From: Tolypeutes matacus
Lineage: Eukaryota > Chordata > Mammalia > Cingulata > Chlamyphoridae
DNA length: 64,000 bases
NCBI GenBank assembly: GCA_026826555.1
Contig: JAKSZT010054565.1
Span: 8,315,820 to 8,379,819 of the forward strand
Reading direction: 5' to 3'
Positions 22,523 to 33,604 of the stretch are shown piece after piece; positions within the stretch are counted from its first letter, which is position 1, and each line of letters opens with the position of its first letter. A program made the translations under genes and the position numbers. Below the pieces are notes generated by a model. The model saw only the letters and a list, made by a program, of their open reading frames with translations, did not search any database and had not been told where the DNA came from.

Positions 22523-24127
22523 TTTATCTTGATGAGTTTATTCAGCTGATTAGCTTCTCTCTCTGCTCTAGAGTTTTATTTAGCTGGTGGTTCTGTGTGT
22601 GTGTTAAGTTTTCTCTTTGACACTTTTTCTTCTTATTTCCTTGCTTCTTTCTATGTTACACTGAAGGCAAAAGATTAGGGCCAGAGGAATTGAAAGATGT
22701 GAGAAAGGAAGAAGGATAATAGTAATATTGATGAAAGTTAGAATAACGGCCAAATAAGTCTTAGTGAAATGAATATTTAACTCATGTAGGCAGTGTAGAG
22801 TAATAGGGAAAAAAGTGGAGTACATACAATGGACTGGGAAACCAAATAGAGGAATATATATATAATGATTTAAGAGGCTAGAATGATGAGGAGGGAGAGA
22901 AAGAGTGAAGAAAGGGCTGAAAGTAAAAAGTTAATATTAATTAAAAAAAAGAAGAAAACAGAATTGATAGAATAGAAATTGATACCCTTAAGTTGTGGGA
23001 TAATGAAAAAGCATGGTGTGTAAGAACTACAACAGAAAGCAGAATGCAGAAAGATGAAGGAAGGGGAATAGATAGCTTGGGAAGCAAAATCAATATAGAC
23101 AGAGAATGGAAAACCACTGAAGAAGAAGCACATCAAAGAAGAGGCAAGCTAGGAGCACCTAATTAAAAAGAAAAAAAAAAAAGGAAAAAATAAGGGGGAT
23201 AGGAAAGAGGAAAGAAAAGCAAGAGACAACAAATAGAGAAAAACCAAACAACCACACAAGCAAGCAGTCAAACAAAGCTAAGGAGGAAAAGGGTTCCTTC
23301 TAGGGTCCTTGTGGAACCTCTCAGCCTGCTTGTGTTTATCAATCAGTTTGTCTGCAGGGTTCTATCTGCAGGTTTTGAGGCAGATTTTAGCTATTTAACT
23401 AAGTTAAAAAGAAGAATTCATTTTTTAAAGTGACTGTCTTCTTTTTATTTATTTACTTTTTTTGGCGAAATTAGGGACCCAAAAGAAGTCCTCTTCTAGA
23501 CCACCCCCTTCATCGAGGAGACCCTAACTAGGCTCGTGGAGACTAATCAAGCCCTTCCCACTTCCTGGCCTCCCCAGGGGAGCTGAAGCTCTGATGCTTG
23601 TTAGTGCAGAGCGATAAAATTGGCTGACTCTGCCCCCTCTGGAGCCAAGCCTCCATGTCACCGGGCTGCTGGGTAAATCAGGCTTCCCCAGTAGATTTGC
23701 GTCTCCCCTCAGCCTGGCGCTGCTTCAAGCCAGCTTATCTGTGCCCCAAAGCTATGAGGGGTTCCAGGCAGCCAAATACACAGAAGGTAAACCCCTCTCT
23801 ATCTTCTGTCAGAACCCTCCCTCCTATCAGAACCCTCCCTCTCTCTCTTGGAGAACACTCCCCTACACTGAGTCGCGGCTCAAACCAGCCCTTTTCTCCA
23901 AGGGTGGGGCTCAGCCGTCTGTGTTAACCACCACAGGCAGGCTTAAAATTCACGAATCTCTATCAATCAGTCCACGCCGTCAATCTGCCTGCAGATAGAT
24001 GTCCCAATCTTCTCGCTCCATGCACCCACAGCACAAACCCCCGGGCAGGACCCTGTCCATAATTGGCCATCCTCAGAGAGCCAGTCAGTGAGTGCCCTCC
24101 TAAACCGACGCCATCTTGCCTCTCCCC
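22523..24127 (-). promoter_or_regulatory. L1-A 5'UTR / internal promoter
   Basis: About 1.6 kb. The transcript start side carries CAAGATGGCGTC (minus strand, about 24104-24119), matching the YY1 site that positions L1 transcription in other mammals. The first ~700 bp (23450-24127) are GC-richer; the ORF1-proximal half (22600-23300) is purine-rich on the plus strand. By family it is a sense Pol II promoter. Activity is not implied by sequence alone. Confidence 0.75.
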
Positions 24128-24140
24128 TCTTATAGTTTTT

Positions 24141-24640
24141 CTAGTTAATATTTTCTAAACTTGAAAATGTGGTATCAATCAATAGAAATGTCACTGGAGG
24201 ATTCATTTAATTTTGTATTCCTTGTATTTAGTCTTAGTTACTAAAGTGTGTAAGCCTTCATTTTTTCCCCCTTAAATTAGCTCTCTATACAAATGTTTTC
24301 ATTCATTTTCATAAAGCGGGGAGAAGCTATATCATTGTGCTTGCCTTTTAATTTTATTTTTTAATTTTTATTTCCATAAGCTGAAGCAGTACAGATTAGG
24401 TTATGGTAATACAGTGAGCAATGTGGGGTATGTAAAATATAAAAAGAAGCTGTATAAATCACAGTATACAATTATGAAGTTTGGGAACTGTAAAATGTGC
24501 TGTATTTATATGTAACTCTCATTCTAAAAGTTACCACAAAGACAGAATTGAAAGCTTCAGGTCTGCATGAAATTTCCTATATTTTTAATGCGTACTATGG
24601 ACTTAATTTTTCTTGAATATTAAAGTCTGACAATAGATAC
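24141..24640. other. Unassigned AT-rich sequence
   Basis: No gene or named repeat is recognised between the L1-A 5' flank and the LTR at 24641. Confidence 0.5.
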
Positions 24641-25170
24641 TGTAGCAGTTGGGCAGTTTGATGCAATTATGAATTCCAAAAATAGATATTGGATCATGCT
24701 TGTAAACTGGTCTGCTACTTTGGGCATGATTAAGTTATGATTAGGGCATCAACTGGGCCAGTCAATAGGGTGTTGAGCCCCACCCCTTGGTGGGTGGGGG
24801 AATCAAAGATAAAAGACATGGCAAAGGACAGTGTTGAAGCAGTTTTGATGTTGGAGTTCTGGTAAGGAAGGAGAGAAGGCCCCAAGCCATTCAACTGAGA
24901 GTTCACAGCTGGCCTTGTGGAGAGACGCAAAGCCTAGAGGGCCTCATAGTCTACAGCTGACCTTGTGGAGGAAACAGAGGAGCTAAGCCCAGAGAGAAAC
25001 GCAGCCCTGGGAAGAGAGGAACCCAAGAGGCCTGAACCCTGGCAAACTTCGGCAGCTGTCTTGCTCCAACACGTGGCAATGGACTTTGGTGAGGGAAGAA
25101 ACTTAATGCTTTATTGCCTGGTAACTGTGGACTTCTACCCCAAATAAATGCCCTTTATAAAGACCAACCA
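24641..25170 (+). mobile_element. ERVL-like LTR, 3' truncated
   Basis: It begins TGTAGCAGTTGGGCAGTTTG and carries an AATAAA signal at about 25143 followed by 'CCCTTTATAAAGACCAACC', the same penultimate block as the LTRs at 86-582 and 53729-54254. The usual terminal 'ATTTTGCAT...AAACTAAAACA' is missing. The L1-C insertion at 25187 is the likely cause. The 'GTGGAGAGACGCAAAGCC' and 'GAGAGAAACGCAGCCC' segments show internal partial repetition. Confidence 0.65.
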
Positions 25171-25214
25171 TTCATTCCCATAAAATCTAAAATAATACAT
25201 TTTATGGGAATGAA
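25171..25214. repeat. 16-bp perfect inverted repeat at L1-C 5' junction
   Basis: TTCATTCCCATAAAAT at 25171-25186 is the exact reverse complement of 25199-25214, with a 12-nt loop. The right arm is L1 ORF1 sequence (a Met-Gly-Met-Lys segment). The left arm sits where host LTR sequence should be. It looks like a snap-back copy of the L1 5' end made when the insertion was resolved. Confidence 0.8.
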
Positions 25215-25945
25215 AGCCACAATAAATGAAATAAAAAATACACTGAAGGCATACAACAACAGCTTTGAAGAGGCAGAAGAAAGAATCTGTGACCTGGAAG
25301 ACAGCACATCTGAAATTGAGAAGAACAGATAGACAAAAGAATGGGAAAAATTGAACAGGATGTCAGGGACCTGAATGGCAGCATGAGGCACACAAACATA
25401 TATGTCATGGGTATCCCAGAAGGAGAGGAGAAAGGAAAAGGGGCAGAAGGAATATTTAAGGAAATAATGGTAGAAAATTTCTAAACTCTTTTAAAGGACA
25501 TATATACCATACCCATGTTCAAGAAGCACAAAGAACTCCAATCCAAATACAAAGAAATCTACTCTGAGACACATACTAATCAGAAAGTCAGATGCTAGAG
25601 ATAAAGAGAAAATTCTGAAAGAGGCAAGAGAAAAGCGATCACCACATACAAGGGATGCCCAATAAGATTAAGTGCTGATTTCTCATTAGAAACCATGGAG
25701 GTGAGAAGGCAATGGTACAATATATTGAAGATACTGAAAGAGAAAAACTGTCAGCCAAGAATCTTATATCCAGCAAAATTGTCCTTCAAAAATGAAGGTG
25801 AGTTTATAATAGTCACAGATAAATAGAAATTGAGAGAGTTCATCACCAAGAGACTGGCCTTACAAAAAAATACTAGAGTGCTGCAGCCTGAAAAGAAAAC
25901 ACAGGAGAAAGAGGCTTGGAAGAGAGTCTAGATATGATGATGAAA
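25199..25945 (+). pseudogene. L1-C ORF1 remnant
   Basis: The first frame reads FMGMKATINEIKNTLKAYNN and SFEEAEERICDLED, then shifts at the 'EKNR' stop near 25331. Later matches include the 'PEGEEKGKGAEGIF' type segment and the C-terminal 'RLSADFSLETMEVRRQWYNI' type segment at about 25660-25730. The start and most of the coiled coil are missing. Confidence 0.8.
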
Positions 25946-26280
25946 AGTAACTAAAAGTGTAAAAAGAGTGGTGAAATTACGATATGACAGATAAAAGCCA
26001 AAGGACAAAATGGGTGAAGTAAGTACTGCTTTTACCATTATAACATTGAATGTTAATGAATTAAACTCCCCAATCAAAATATGTAGAATTGCAGAATGGA
26101 TTAAAAATATGAGTCATCTATATGCTGTCTACAAGAGATTCACTTAGACACAAGGATACAAACAGGTTAAAACTGAAAGGCTGAAAAAAGATATTTCACA
26201 CATACAGTGATGACCAAAAAAAAAAAGCTGGGGTAGCTATTCTAACATTGAACAAAATAGACTTCAAAAGCAAAGCTGTT

Positions 26281-26380
26281 GGGGAGCAGATGTAGTTCAA
26301 GTGGTTGAGTGCCTGCTTCCCATGTACAAAGTCCTGGGTTTGATCCCTGGTACCTCCTAAAAACAAAAACAAACAAACAA
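26281..26380 (+). mobile_element. DAS-type SINE, head-only form
   Basis: A ~75-bp Ala-tRNA-like head (TAGTTCAAGTGGTTGAGTGC A-box region; GGTTTGATCCC B-box region) is followed by an (AAAC)n tail. The 12-bp TSD is AGCAAAGCTGTT at 26269-26280 and AGCAAAGTTGTT at 26381-26392, with one mismatch, so it is somewhat older than the long-form copies. It interrupts L1-C ORF2. Confidence 0.92.
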
Positions 26381-26878
26381 AGCAAAGTTGTTATAAGAGA
26401 CAAGTAAGGGCATTATATATTATTAAAAGGGTCAATCTGCCAAGAAGAAATAATCATAAATATCTATGCAAGTAACTAGAGTGCCCCCAAAATATATGTG
26501 GCAAATGCTGGCAAAGCTAAAGGGAGAAATAGACATTTCTACAATAATAGTTGGAGACTTCAATGCATCGCTCTCATCAATAGATAGAACATCTAGACAG
26601 ATGATCAATAAAGAAACAAAGAACTTGAATAACTTGAAAAATGAACTACATCTAACACACATATACACAACAGTCTACCCCCAAACAGCAGGATGTACAT
26701 TCTTGTTGAGTGCTCATGTATCATTCTCCAGAAAAGACCAAATGTTGGGTCACAAAACAGGTCTCAATATATTTAAAAAGACTGAAATTATACAAAGCAC
26801 TTTCTCTGATGTTAATGGAATCAAGCTGGAAAACAATAATAGGTGAGAAAAGGGGACGTTCACAAATAAATGGAGGCT

Positions 26879-27066
26879 GGGAAGCGGCTGTGGCTCAATC
26901 AGTGGGGCTCCCGTTTGCCATATGGGAGGCCCCGGGTTCGGTTCCCGGGATCTCCTGACGAGGGCAAGCCTGCCCGCATGGCGTGGTTGGCTGACCCAGC
27001 GAGCACAAGCAGCAAGGGGGGAATAAATGAATAAATAAATAAAATCTTAAAAAAAAAAAAAAAAAA
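26879..27066 (+). mobile_element. DAS-type tRNA-SINE (long form)
   Basis: Head with B box GGTTCGGTTCC, shared body, (AAAT)n and poly(A). The 17-bp TSD ACAAATAAATGGAGGCT is perfect at 26862-26878 and 27067-27083. It interrupts L1-C ORF2 just after the endonuclease domain. Confidence 0.96.
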
Positions 27067-28346
27067 ACAAATAAATGGAGGCTAAACAAAATGCTCCTAA
27101 ACGATCAGTGGACCAAAGAAGAAATTGCAAAAGAAATCAGTAAATATATCAAGGCTAATAAAAATGAGAACACAGCATACAAAAAAACTTGGGATGCAGC
27201 AAAGGCAGTGCTGAGAGGAAATTTTATAGCACTAAACACCTACATTAAAAAGAAAGAAAGAGCTAAAATCAAAGACCTAACTACACACCTGGAGGAACTA
27301 GAAAAAGAACATCAAACTAATCCTAAAGCAAGTAGAAGGAAAGAAATAACAAGATTAGCGCAGAAATGAATGAAGTTGACAAAAACAAATAAAAAAAAAA
27401 AAAAAAGTACAGAAGATCAACAAAACCAAAAGTTGGTCCTTTGAGAAGATCAACAAAATTGACAAACCCATAGCTAGAATGATAAATCCAAAAAGAGAAA
27501 AGATGGAAATAAATAAAATCAGAAATGAGAGAGGGACATTACTACTGAATCCACAAAAATAAAAGATAACATAAGAGGATACTATGGATAACTGTACACC
27601 AACAAACTAGACAACATAGCCATAATGGAAAAATTCTTAGAAACACCTGAACAATCTATACTGACCCTAGAAGAAATAGAAGACCTGAAAAAACCAATTG
27701 CAAGTAAAGGGATTGAAACAGTCATCAAAAAACTCCCCAAAATGAAAAGACAGATGGTTTCACAGGTGAATTCTACCTTCATTCAAAGAAGATTTAATAC
27801 CAATCTTGCTCAAATACTTTTAAAAAATTGAATAGGAAGGAACACTAGCAAACTCATTCTATGAAGCCAATATCACCTTCATACCAAAGCCAGATAAAGA
27901 TACTATGAACAAAGAATATTACAGACCAATTTCTCTATGAATATAGATGCAAAAATCCTCAAGAAAATATTCACTAATTGAACCCAACAGCACATTAAAA
28001 AATTATTCATCATGATCAAGTGGGTTTCATCCCAGGTATGCAAGGGTGGTTCAACACAAAAAAATCAGTCAGTATAATACAACACATTAATAAATTGAAG
28101 AAGAAAAATCATTCGACAAAATTTAGCATCCTTTCTTGATATAAACACTCTGAAAGACAAAGATAGAAGGAAAGTGTCTCAACACAATAAAGGGCACATA
28201 TGAAACACCCACAGCTAACATTGTACTCAATGATGAAAGATCTCGCTGAGGTCAGAGACAAGACAAGGATGCCCAATGTCACCACGGTTGTTCAATTTTT
28301 CCTAGAGGTTCTAGCTAGAGCAGTTAGGCAACAAAAAGAAATAAAA

Positions 28347-28617
28347 GGGGGAGTGGGTGTGGTTCAAGTGGTTGAGCACCGGCTTCCCACATATGAGGTC
28401 CCAGTTTCAATCCCCGGCCCTGGTACAAAAAAAGGGAGGGAGGGGGAAGGAAGGAAGGAAGGAAGGAAGGAAGGAAGGAAGGAAGGGAGGGAGGGAGGGA
28501 GGGAGGGAGGGAGGGAGGAAGGAAGGAAGGAAGGAAGGAAGGAAGGAAGGAAGGAAGGAAGGNNNNNNNNNNGAAGGAAGGAAGGAAGGAAGGAAGGAAG
28601 GAAGGAAGGAAGGAAGG
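28347..28617 (+). mobile_element. DAS-type SINE, head-only form with expanded tail
   Basis: A tRNA-like head (GTGGTTCAAGTGGTTGAGC A-box region; TTTCAATCCCCGG B-box region) has its A-rich tail replaced by a long (GGAA)n/(GGGA)n microsatellite. A short TSD AAAAGG lies at 28343-28348 and 28618-28623, within L1-C ORF2. Confidence 0.85.
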
Positions 28618-28619
28618 AA
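28430..28619. repeat. (GGAA)n/(GGGA)n microsatellite with a 10-N gap
   Basis: GGAA units run to about 28480, then GGGA units to about 28518, then GGAA units to 28619. Positions 28563-28572 are N, so the true length is unknown and the array is probably collapsed. Frames across it are artefacts. Confidence 0.97.
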
Positions 28620-30920
28620 AAGGCACCCAAATAGGAAAGGAAGAAGGAAAACTTTCACTACTCATAGATGATATGATCCTCTGCCTAGAGAGTCTGAAAC
28701 ATCTACAACACAGCTACAGGAGCTAATAAACAAGTTCAGCAAAGTATGGGATCAAGATTAATATGCAAAAATCAGTATTTTTATACACTAGTAATGAGCA
28801 CACTGAGGAGGAAGCCCAGGAAAAATTGTATTTACAATAGCGACTAAGAGAATCAAATATTTAGGAATAAACATAACCAAGGACTTAAATGAACTGTATT
28901 CAGAAAACTACAAAACATTACTAAATGAAATAAAATATGACCTAAATAAATGGAAGAACATTCCATGTTCGTGGAATATCATTAAGATATCAATTATACG
29001 CAAATTGATTTACAGCTTCAATGCAATCCCAATAAAAATTCCAATAACCATATTTGCAGAAATGGAAAAGACAATTATAAAATTTATTTGGAAGGGTAAG
29101 GGGCTCTGAATAGTCAAAAATAACTTTTTAAAAAGAACGAAGTTGGACCCTCACTTCATGACTTTAAATCATATTACTTAGCTACAGTGGTAAAAACAAC
29201 ATGGTACCGGCATGAAGGTAGATGCTTGACCAGTGGAATCAAATTGAGAGTTCAGAAATAGTTCCTCACATCTATGGTCAAGTGATTTTTGACATATAAC
29301 TTTGTCAAGAAGGTGAAAAGTCATTGGGAGAAAATTTTCAGAGACCACATATCCAATAAGGGCTTCAACAATAAAGAGACAAGAAACACAATTTAAAAAT
29401 GGGCAAAAGACTTGAATAGACAGTTTTCCAAAGAAGAAATACAAATGGCCAAAAAGCACATGAAAATGTGCTCAGCACCACTAGCTATTAGGTAAATGCA
29501 GATCAAAACTACAATGAGATGTAATTCATGCCTTACAAAATGGTGATTATTAAAAAAAACAGAAAATTACAAGTGCTGGAGAGAATACAAGGAAGTAGAA
29601 ATACTCCTTCACTGTTGGTGGGAATGTAAAATGGTGCAGCCTCTATGGTAGACAGTTTGGTGGTTCTCCAGGTAGCTAAATATAGAACTGCCATATGATC
29701 TGGCAATCCCACTACTAGGAATATATTCAGAAGAACTGAAATCAAGGATGCGAACTGACATTTGCACTCCAATGTTCATAGCAGCACTATTCACGATTAA
29801 TAAAAAATGGAAACCCCAAGTGTCCATCACCAATGAATGGATAAACAAAATATGGCATATACATATGATGGAATACTATTCAGCTGTAAGAAGAAATAAA
29901 CTTGGGATGCATATGACAAAATAGATAAGCCTAGAGGACATTATGTTGAGTGAAATAAGCCAGACACAAAAGGAGAAATACTGTATGGTCTCACTAATAT
30001 GAATTAAATAAGATGAACAAACTCATGGAGTTAAACAATAAAGTATAGGTTATTAGGAGATAGAATATAATTTGAGAAGGGGGAGCTGATGCTGAATGTT
30101 TAATAATGGGGATTATAAATGTGGGGAAATGGTTAGAGTTGATGGTAACACATTCTAGTGAATATAATCAACACTGCTGATTTATAAATGTGATTATGGC
30201 TGCAAGGGTTGTCTATGGAGATTAATGTCATTTGAAAGAAAGCTAGAGGATAATCTAGAGACTATATAACAGTGATTTCGGTGGCAGATGATGATTGTGG
30301 TTAATAATATAAATACAAGAAGGTTTCTCTATTATAAGGTGTTAAGAATATGGAGATGCATGGGGAAAATACAACTAATATAATATATACATTATAGTTA
30401 ACAGTAATATTGTATTTTTTTACAGCAGTGGCAAAGAAGGTACTGTATCAATGGGGGATATAAAGGGTATGGAATTTTTCTTTTTGGAGTAATGAAAACA
30501 TCCTTAAATGGGCTGAGCTTATGACAGCACAACTCTGTGATGAAACAGAGCCACTGAGTGTACACTTTGTATAGATTGTACAAGACAGGGGACCATATAA
30601 CACATATAATCCCATGGTGAATGATGGACTGTAGTTAACAGTACAAATATGAGAATATTCTCCCATGAACTATAACAAATATACAATACTAATACAAGGT
30701 GTTAATAATAGGATGATTTGTAAGAAAAATACACCAAATATAAGCTATGGACTATAGACAGCAGTAATATTATGATGATGTTCTTTCATCATTTGTAACA
30801 AAAGTATCACACAATTTAAGGTGTTGGTGGTGGGACAATATATGGGAATCCTGTATGGTATGCATGATTGATTTTTTAACTCACAACTTCTCAAATTAAA
30901 AAAATAATAATAATTTTAAA

Positions 30921-33604
30921 AGATTGACTCTACCCAAATTGATTTACAGATTCAATGCAATCCCAATAAAAATTCCAATGGCAATTTTTGCAGAAATGGA
31001 AAATACAATTATAAAATGTATTTGGCAGGGTAAGGGACTCCAAATAGTCAGAAATTAAAAAAAAAAAAAAAAAAGAATGAAATTGGAGCACTCTCATTTC
31101 CTAACATTAAATCATATTACACTACTACAGAGGGAAAAAGAAAAAAAAAAAAAAAAAAAAAAAAAACCCAGCATGGTACTGGCATGAGGATAGATCTATA
31201 GACCAATGGAACTGAAATTAGAGTTCAAAAATAGACCCTCACATCTATAGTCAAATGATTTTTGACAAAGCTATCAGGTCCACCCAGCTGGGTCAGAACA
31301 GTGTGTTTAAAAAATGGTACTGGGAGAACTGGATATCCATATACAAAATAACGAAAAAGCATCCCTATCTCACTCCTTGTACAAAAATTAACTCAAAATA
31401 GAGCAAAGATCTAAATATAAAACTTAGATCCACTATTTGAGAACATAGTGGGTCTCCTCAGGATGGGAGTCCACCACCTTGCGACTACACCCACTGATAT
31501 AACACACTCTGACAAAATGAACACTCACACACTCCCTAGAAGCCTGCCCCAGGTACGCCCTGTTCCAAATGGCCCCCACATCCAACACCACCAACCAGCA
31601 ACCCTCACTTGCCATATTGCCGAAAGAAAATTCCAAACATTGTAGTTTCAAAATGTAGTCTCTCTCTAAGCTGAACTCTGCATATAAATACATTACCTGC
31701 CCCCCAGTGTGGGACATGACTCCTGCGTATGAGCTTCTCTGGCACCAAGGGATTACTACCAAGCACCAAGAAGCAATGAAACTGGAAAAACACCTTGACC
31801 GAAAGGGGAAAAAAGGTAAAGACAAACGAGTTTATATTACTAAGAGACTTCAAAGTGAGCTGGGAGGTCATTCCAGAGGTTACGCTTATGCACATCTCAG
31901 CAGGATCTCTTTGACTGCCAAAGTAGATATTACCCCAAATAGTGGGGCTCCTAAGGGCTCTGGAGACATCCAGACACTATAGTCAGGGCAGATAGCTCAG
32001 GAGTTTGGTGCCTTGACAGTGGGCCCTACTTTGGAATTTATGCTCCCCAGAGTGACAGAGTTGGACTCAGTTGTGGTTTCCCTACATATGGATCTTCTGT
32101 CCTATTTGGACCTATAATTAGTACTAGAGATGGTAGGTGTACGTCCAAGAGACTTAAATCTTTAGGCTGTCCATGTGCTAGCTGGATCCTGAATCTTATA
32201 GGAGTTGCAACACCTACTCTCCAATTCATTGGTCTCACCCAGGACAACTAACATGGAGATGATGATGGATAACTACCATACCAAGGGACCGAGAGAGTCT
32301 ACAACTGCAAGCAAGAGAGTTCCATCCATCAGCCCTATGAGATCACAGCCCCCTCTCAATTAGAGGTGGAGTGGACATCACCAGCCCAGAATACTCAGGA
32401 CTGGGGAATGAACTATGGACTAAAGTAGACTTACTGGTATTCTACTATAGACTTATTGTGATTCGAGCAATGGAAGAAATCATATCATTGATGTGAAGGC
32501 AGTGGCCACTGGAGGTTCTGAGGGCAGGGAGAGGGAAAAACGGGAGTAATACAAGGGCATTTTTGGGACTTGGGAATTGTCCTGAATGACACTGCAACGA
32601 CAGATATGGGCCATTATAATTCTTATGATAACCTACAGAATTGTGTGGGAGGGAGTGTAAACTACAATGTGAACTTTAATCCACACTTACTGGTAATGCT
32701 CCAAAATGTGTTCATCAATTGCAATGAATATACTTCACTAATGAAGGATGTTGTTAATGTGGGAAAACGTCAGAGGTGTGGGGAGCGGGGCATATGGGAA
32801 TCCCCTATATTATTTATGTGACATTTGTATAATCCAAGTATCTTTTTAAAAATAAAAAAAAAAAATTTTTAAATAAAAAAACAAATCTAGATCCATAAAA
32901 ATCCTAGAAGAAAATGTCAGGAAACATCTTCACAATCTTGTGGTAGGTGGTGGTTTCTTAAACCTTACACCCAAAGCACAAGCAACAAATGAAAAAATAG
33001 ATAAATGGGACCTCCTCAAAATTAAACCCTTTTGTGCTTCATATGACTTTGTCAAGAAGGTGAAAAGGCAGCCTACTCAATGGGAGAAAATTTTCAGAAA
33101 CTACATATCCAATAAGGGTTTGATCACCATATTATATTAAGAGACCTTACAACTCAATAATAAAGAGACAAGAAACCAATTTTAAAATGGATAAAAGATG
33201 AATAGACAGTTTTCCAAAGAGGAAATACAATTGACCAAAAAGTGCATGAAAAGATGTTCAACATCACGAGCTATTAAGGGAAATGCAGATCAAAACTACA
33301 ATGAGATATCATTTCACACCTTATAGAATGGCCACTACTTAAAAAACAAGTACTAGAGTAGATGTGGAGAAATGTTGGTGGGAATGTAAAATGGTGCAGC
33401 CTCTGAGGAAGACAGTTTGGCATTTCCTCAGGAAGATAAATATAGAATTACCGTATAATCCTGCAATTACACTCTGAGGAACATACTTAGAAGAACTGAG
33501 AGCGAGAACACAAACTGACATGTGCACAACGATGTCTGCAGTGGCATTATTCACAATTGCCAAAAGATGGAAACAACCCAAGTGTCTATTAGCCAATGAA
33601 TGGC
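30921..33604 (+). mobile_element. L1-D, ORF2 fragment split by L1-E
   Basis: L1 ORF2 thumb and C-terminal sequence in sense orientation: 30921-31432 ('[21 protein letters not shown]'-type region in broken frame through KINSK) and 32888-33604 ([40 protein letters not shown], then the C-terminus). A-runs at about 31058-31074 and 31138-31166 have expanded within it. The right end stops at 33604 inside the final conserved block with no 3'UTR or poly(A), so the 3' end has been lost. The left end abuts the L1-C tail. Confidence 0.82.
31433..32887 (+). mobile_element. L1-E, 3'UTR-only insertion
   Basis: A plus-strand copy of the long L1 3'UTR (compare L1-A and the element at 46799-50873), ending in A-rich sequence at about 32850-32885. 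The 8-bp TSD TAGATCCA lies at 31425-31432 and 32888-32895 and restores the L1-D frame. It contains no ORF2 sequence. The first ~190 bp (31433-31625) are not obviously present in the other 3'UTR copies and may be a subfamily difference. Confidence 0.85.

Larger units (their letters stand above)
9543..24127 (-). mobile_element. Full-length L1 (L1-A), split by nested L1-B
   Basis: The TSD TCTTATAGTTTTT lies at 9530-9542 and 24128-24140. On the minus strand the order is 5'UTR (24127-22523), ORF1 (about 22522-21590), ORF2 (21491-18143, resuming at 11775 and ending at 11320), then a 1.78-kb 3'UTR and poly(A) at 9543. L1-B was inserted in ORF2; removing it and one TSD copy leaves about 8.2 kb, long for an L1 because of the 3'UTR. 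The 5' end carries CAAGATGGCGTC, a YY1-type start element. Frameshifts and stops show it is no longer active. Confidence 0.93.
26010..30002 (+). pseudogene. L1-C ORF2 remnant
   Basis: The start ATG at 26010 is followed by the NVNELN-type endonuclease opening. EIDISTIIVGDFNASLSSID gives the catalytic Asp/Asn region (about 26531-26590). Further pieces are the linker (27091-27369), RT (27560-28300) and a mutated active-site box at about 28650-28670, which reads LIDDM instead of FADD. A deletion near 29300 and SINEs at 26281, 26879 and 28347 break it further. The C-terminus ends KYCMVSLI, with stop TGA at 30000-30002. Confidence 0.85.
25187..30920 (+). mobile_element. L1-C, 5'-truncated in ORF1
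   Basis: The plus-strand order is partial ORF1 (25199 to about 25945), ORF2 (26010-30002, degenerate) and a ~0.9-kb 3'UTR ending in an A/T-rich tail near 30896-30920. It contains three nested SINEs. The ORF2 has lost about 340 bp near 29300: the 'DFVKKVKR'-type segment follows directly after 'VIFDI', so the stretch between the thumb and C-terminal domain is gone. It is more diverged than L1-A or L1-B. No TSD was recognised. Confidence 0.88.

Noticed and set aside
28430..28620. CRISPR-like regular repeat array
   Set aside because: Units are 4-bp microsatellite repeats without spacers, in a mammalian genome.
28200..28671. Repetitive EGRK-type and LPSFLPSF-type proteins on both strands
   Set aside because: Translations of the (GGAA)n microsatellite across an N gap in an SINE tail.
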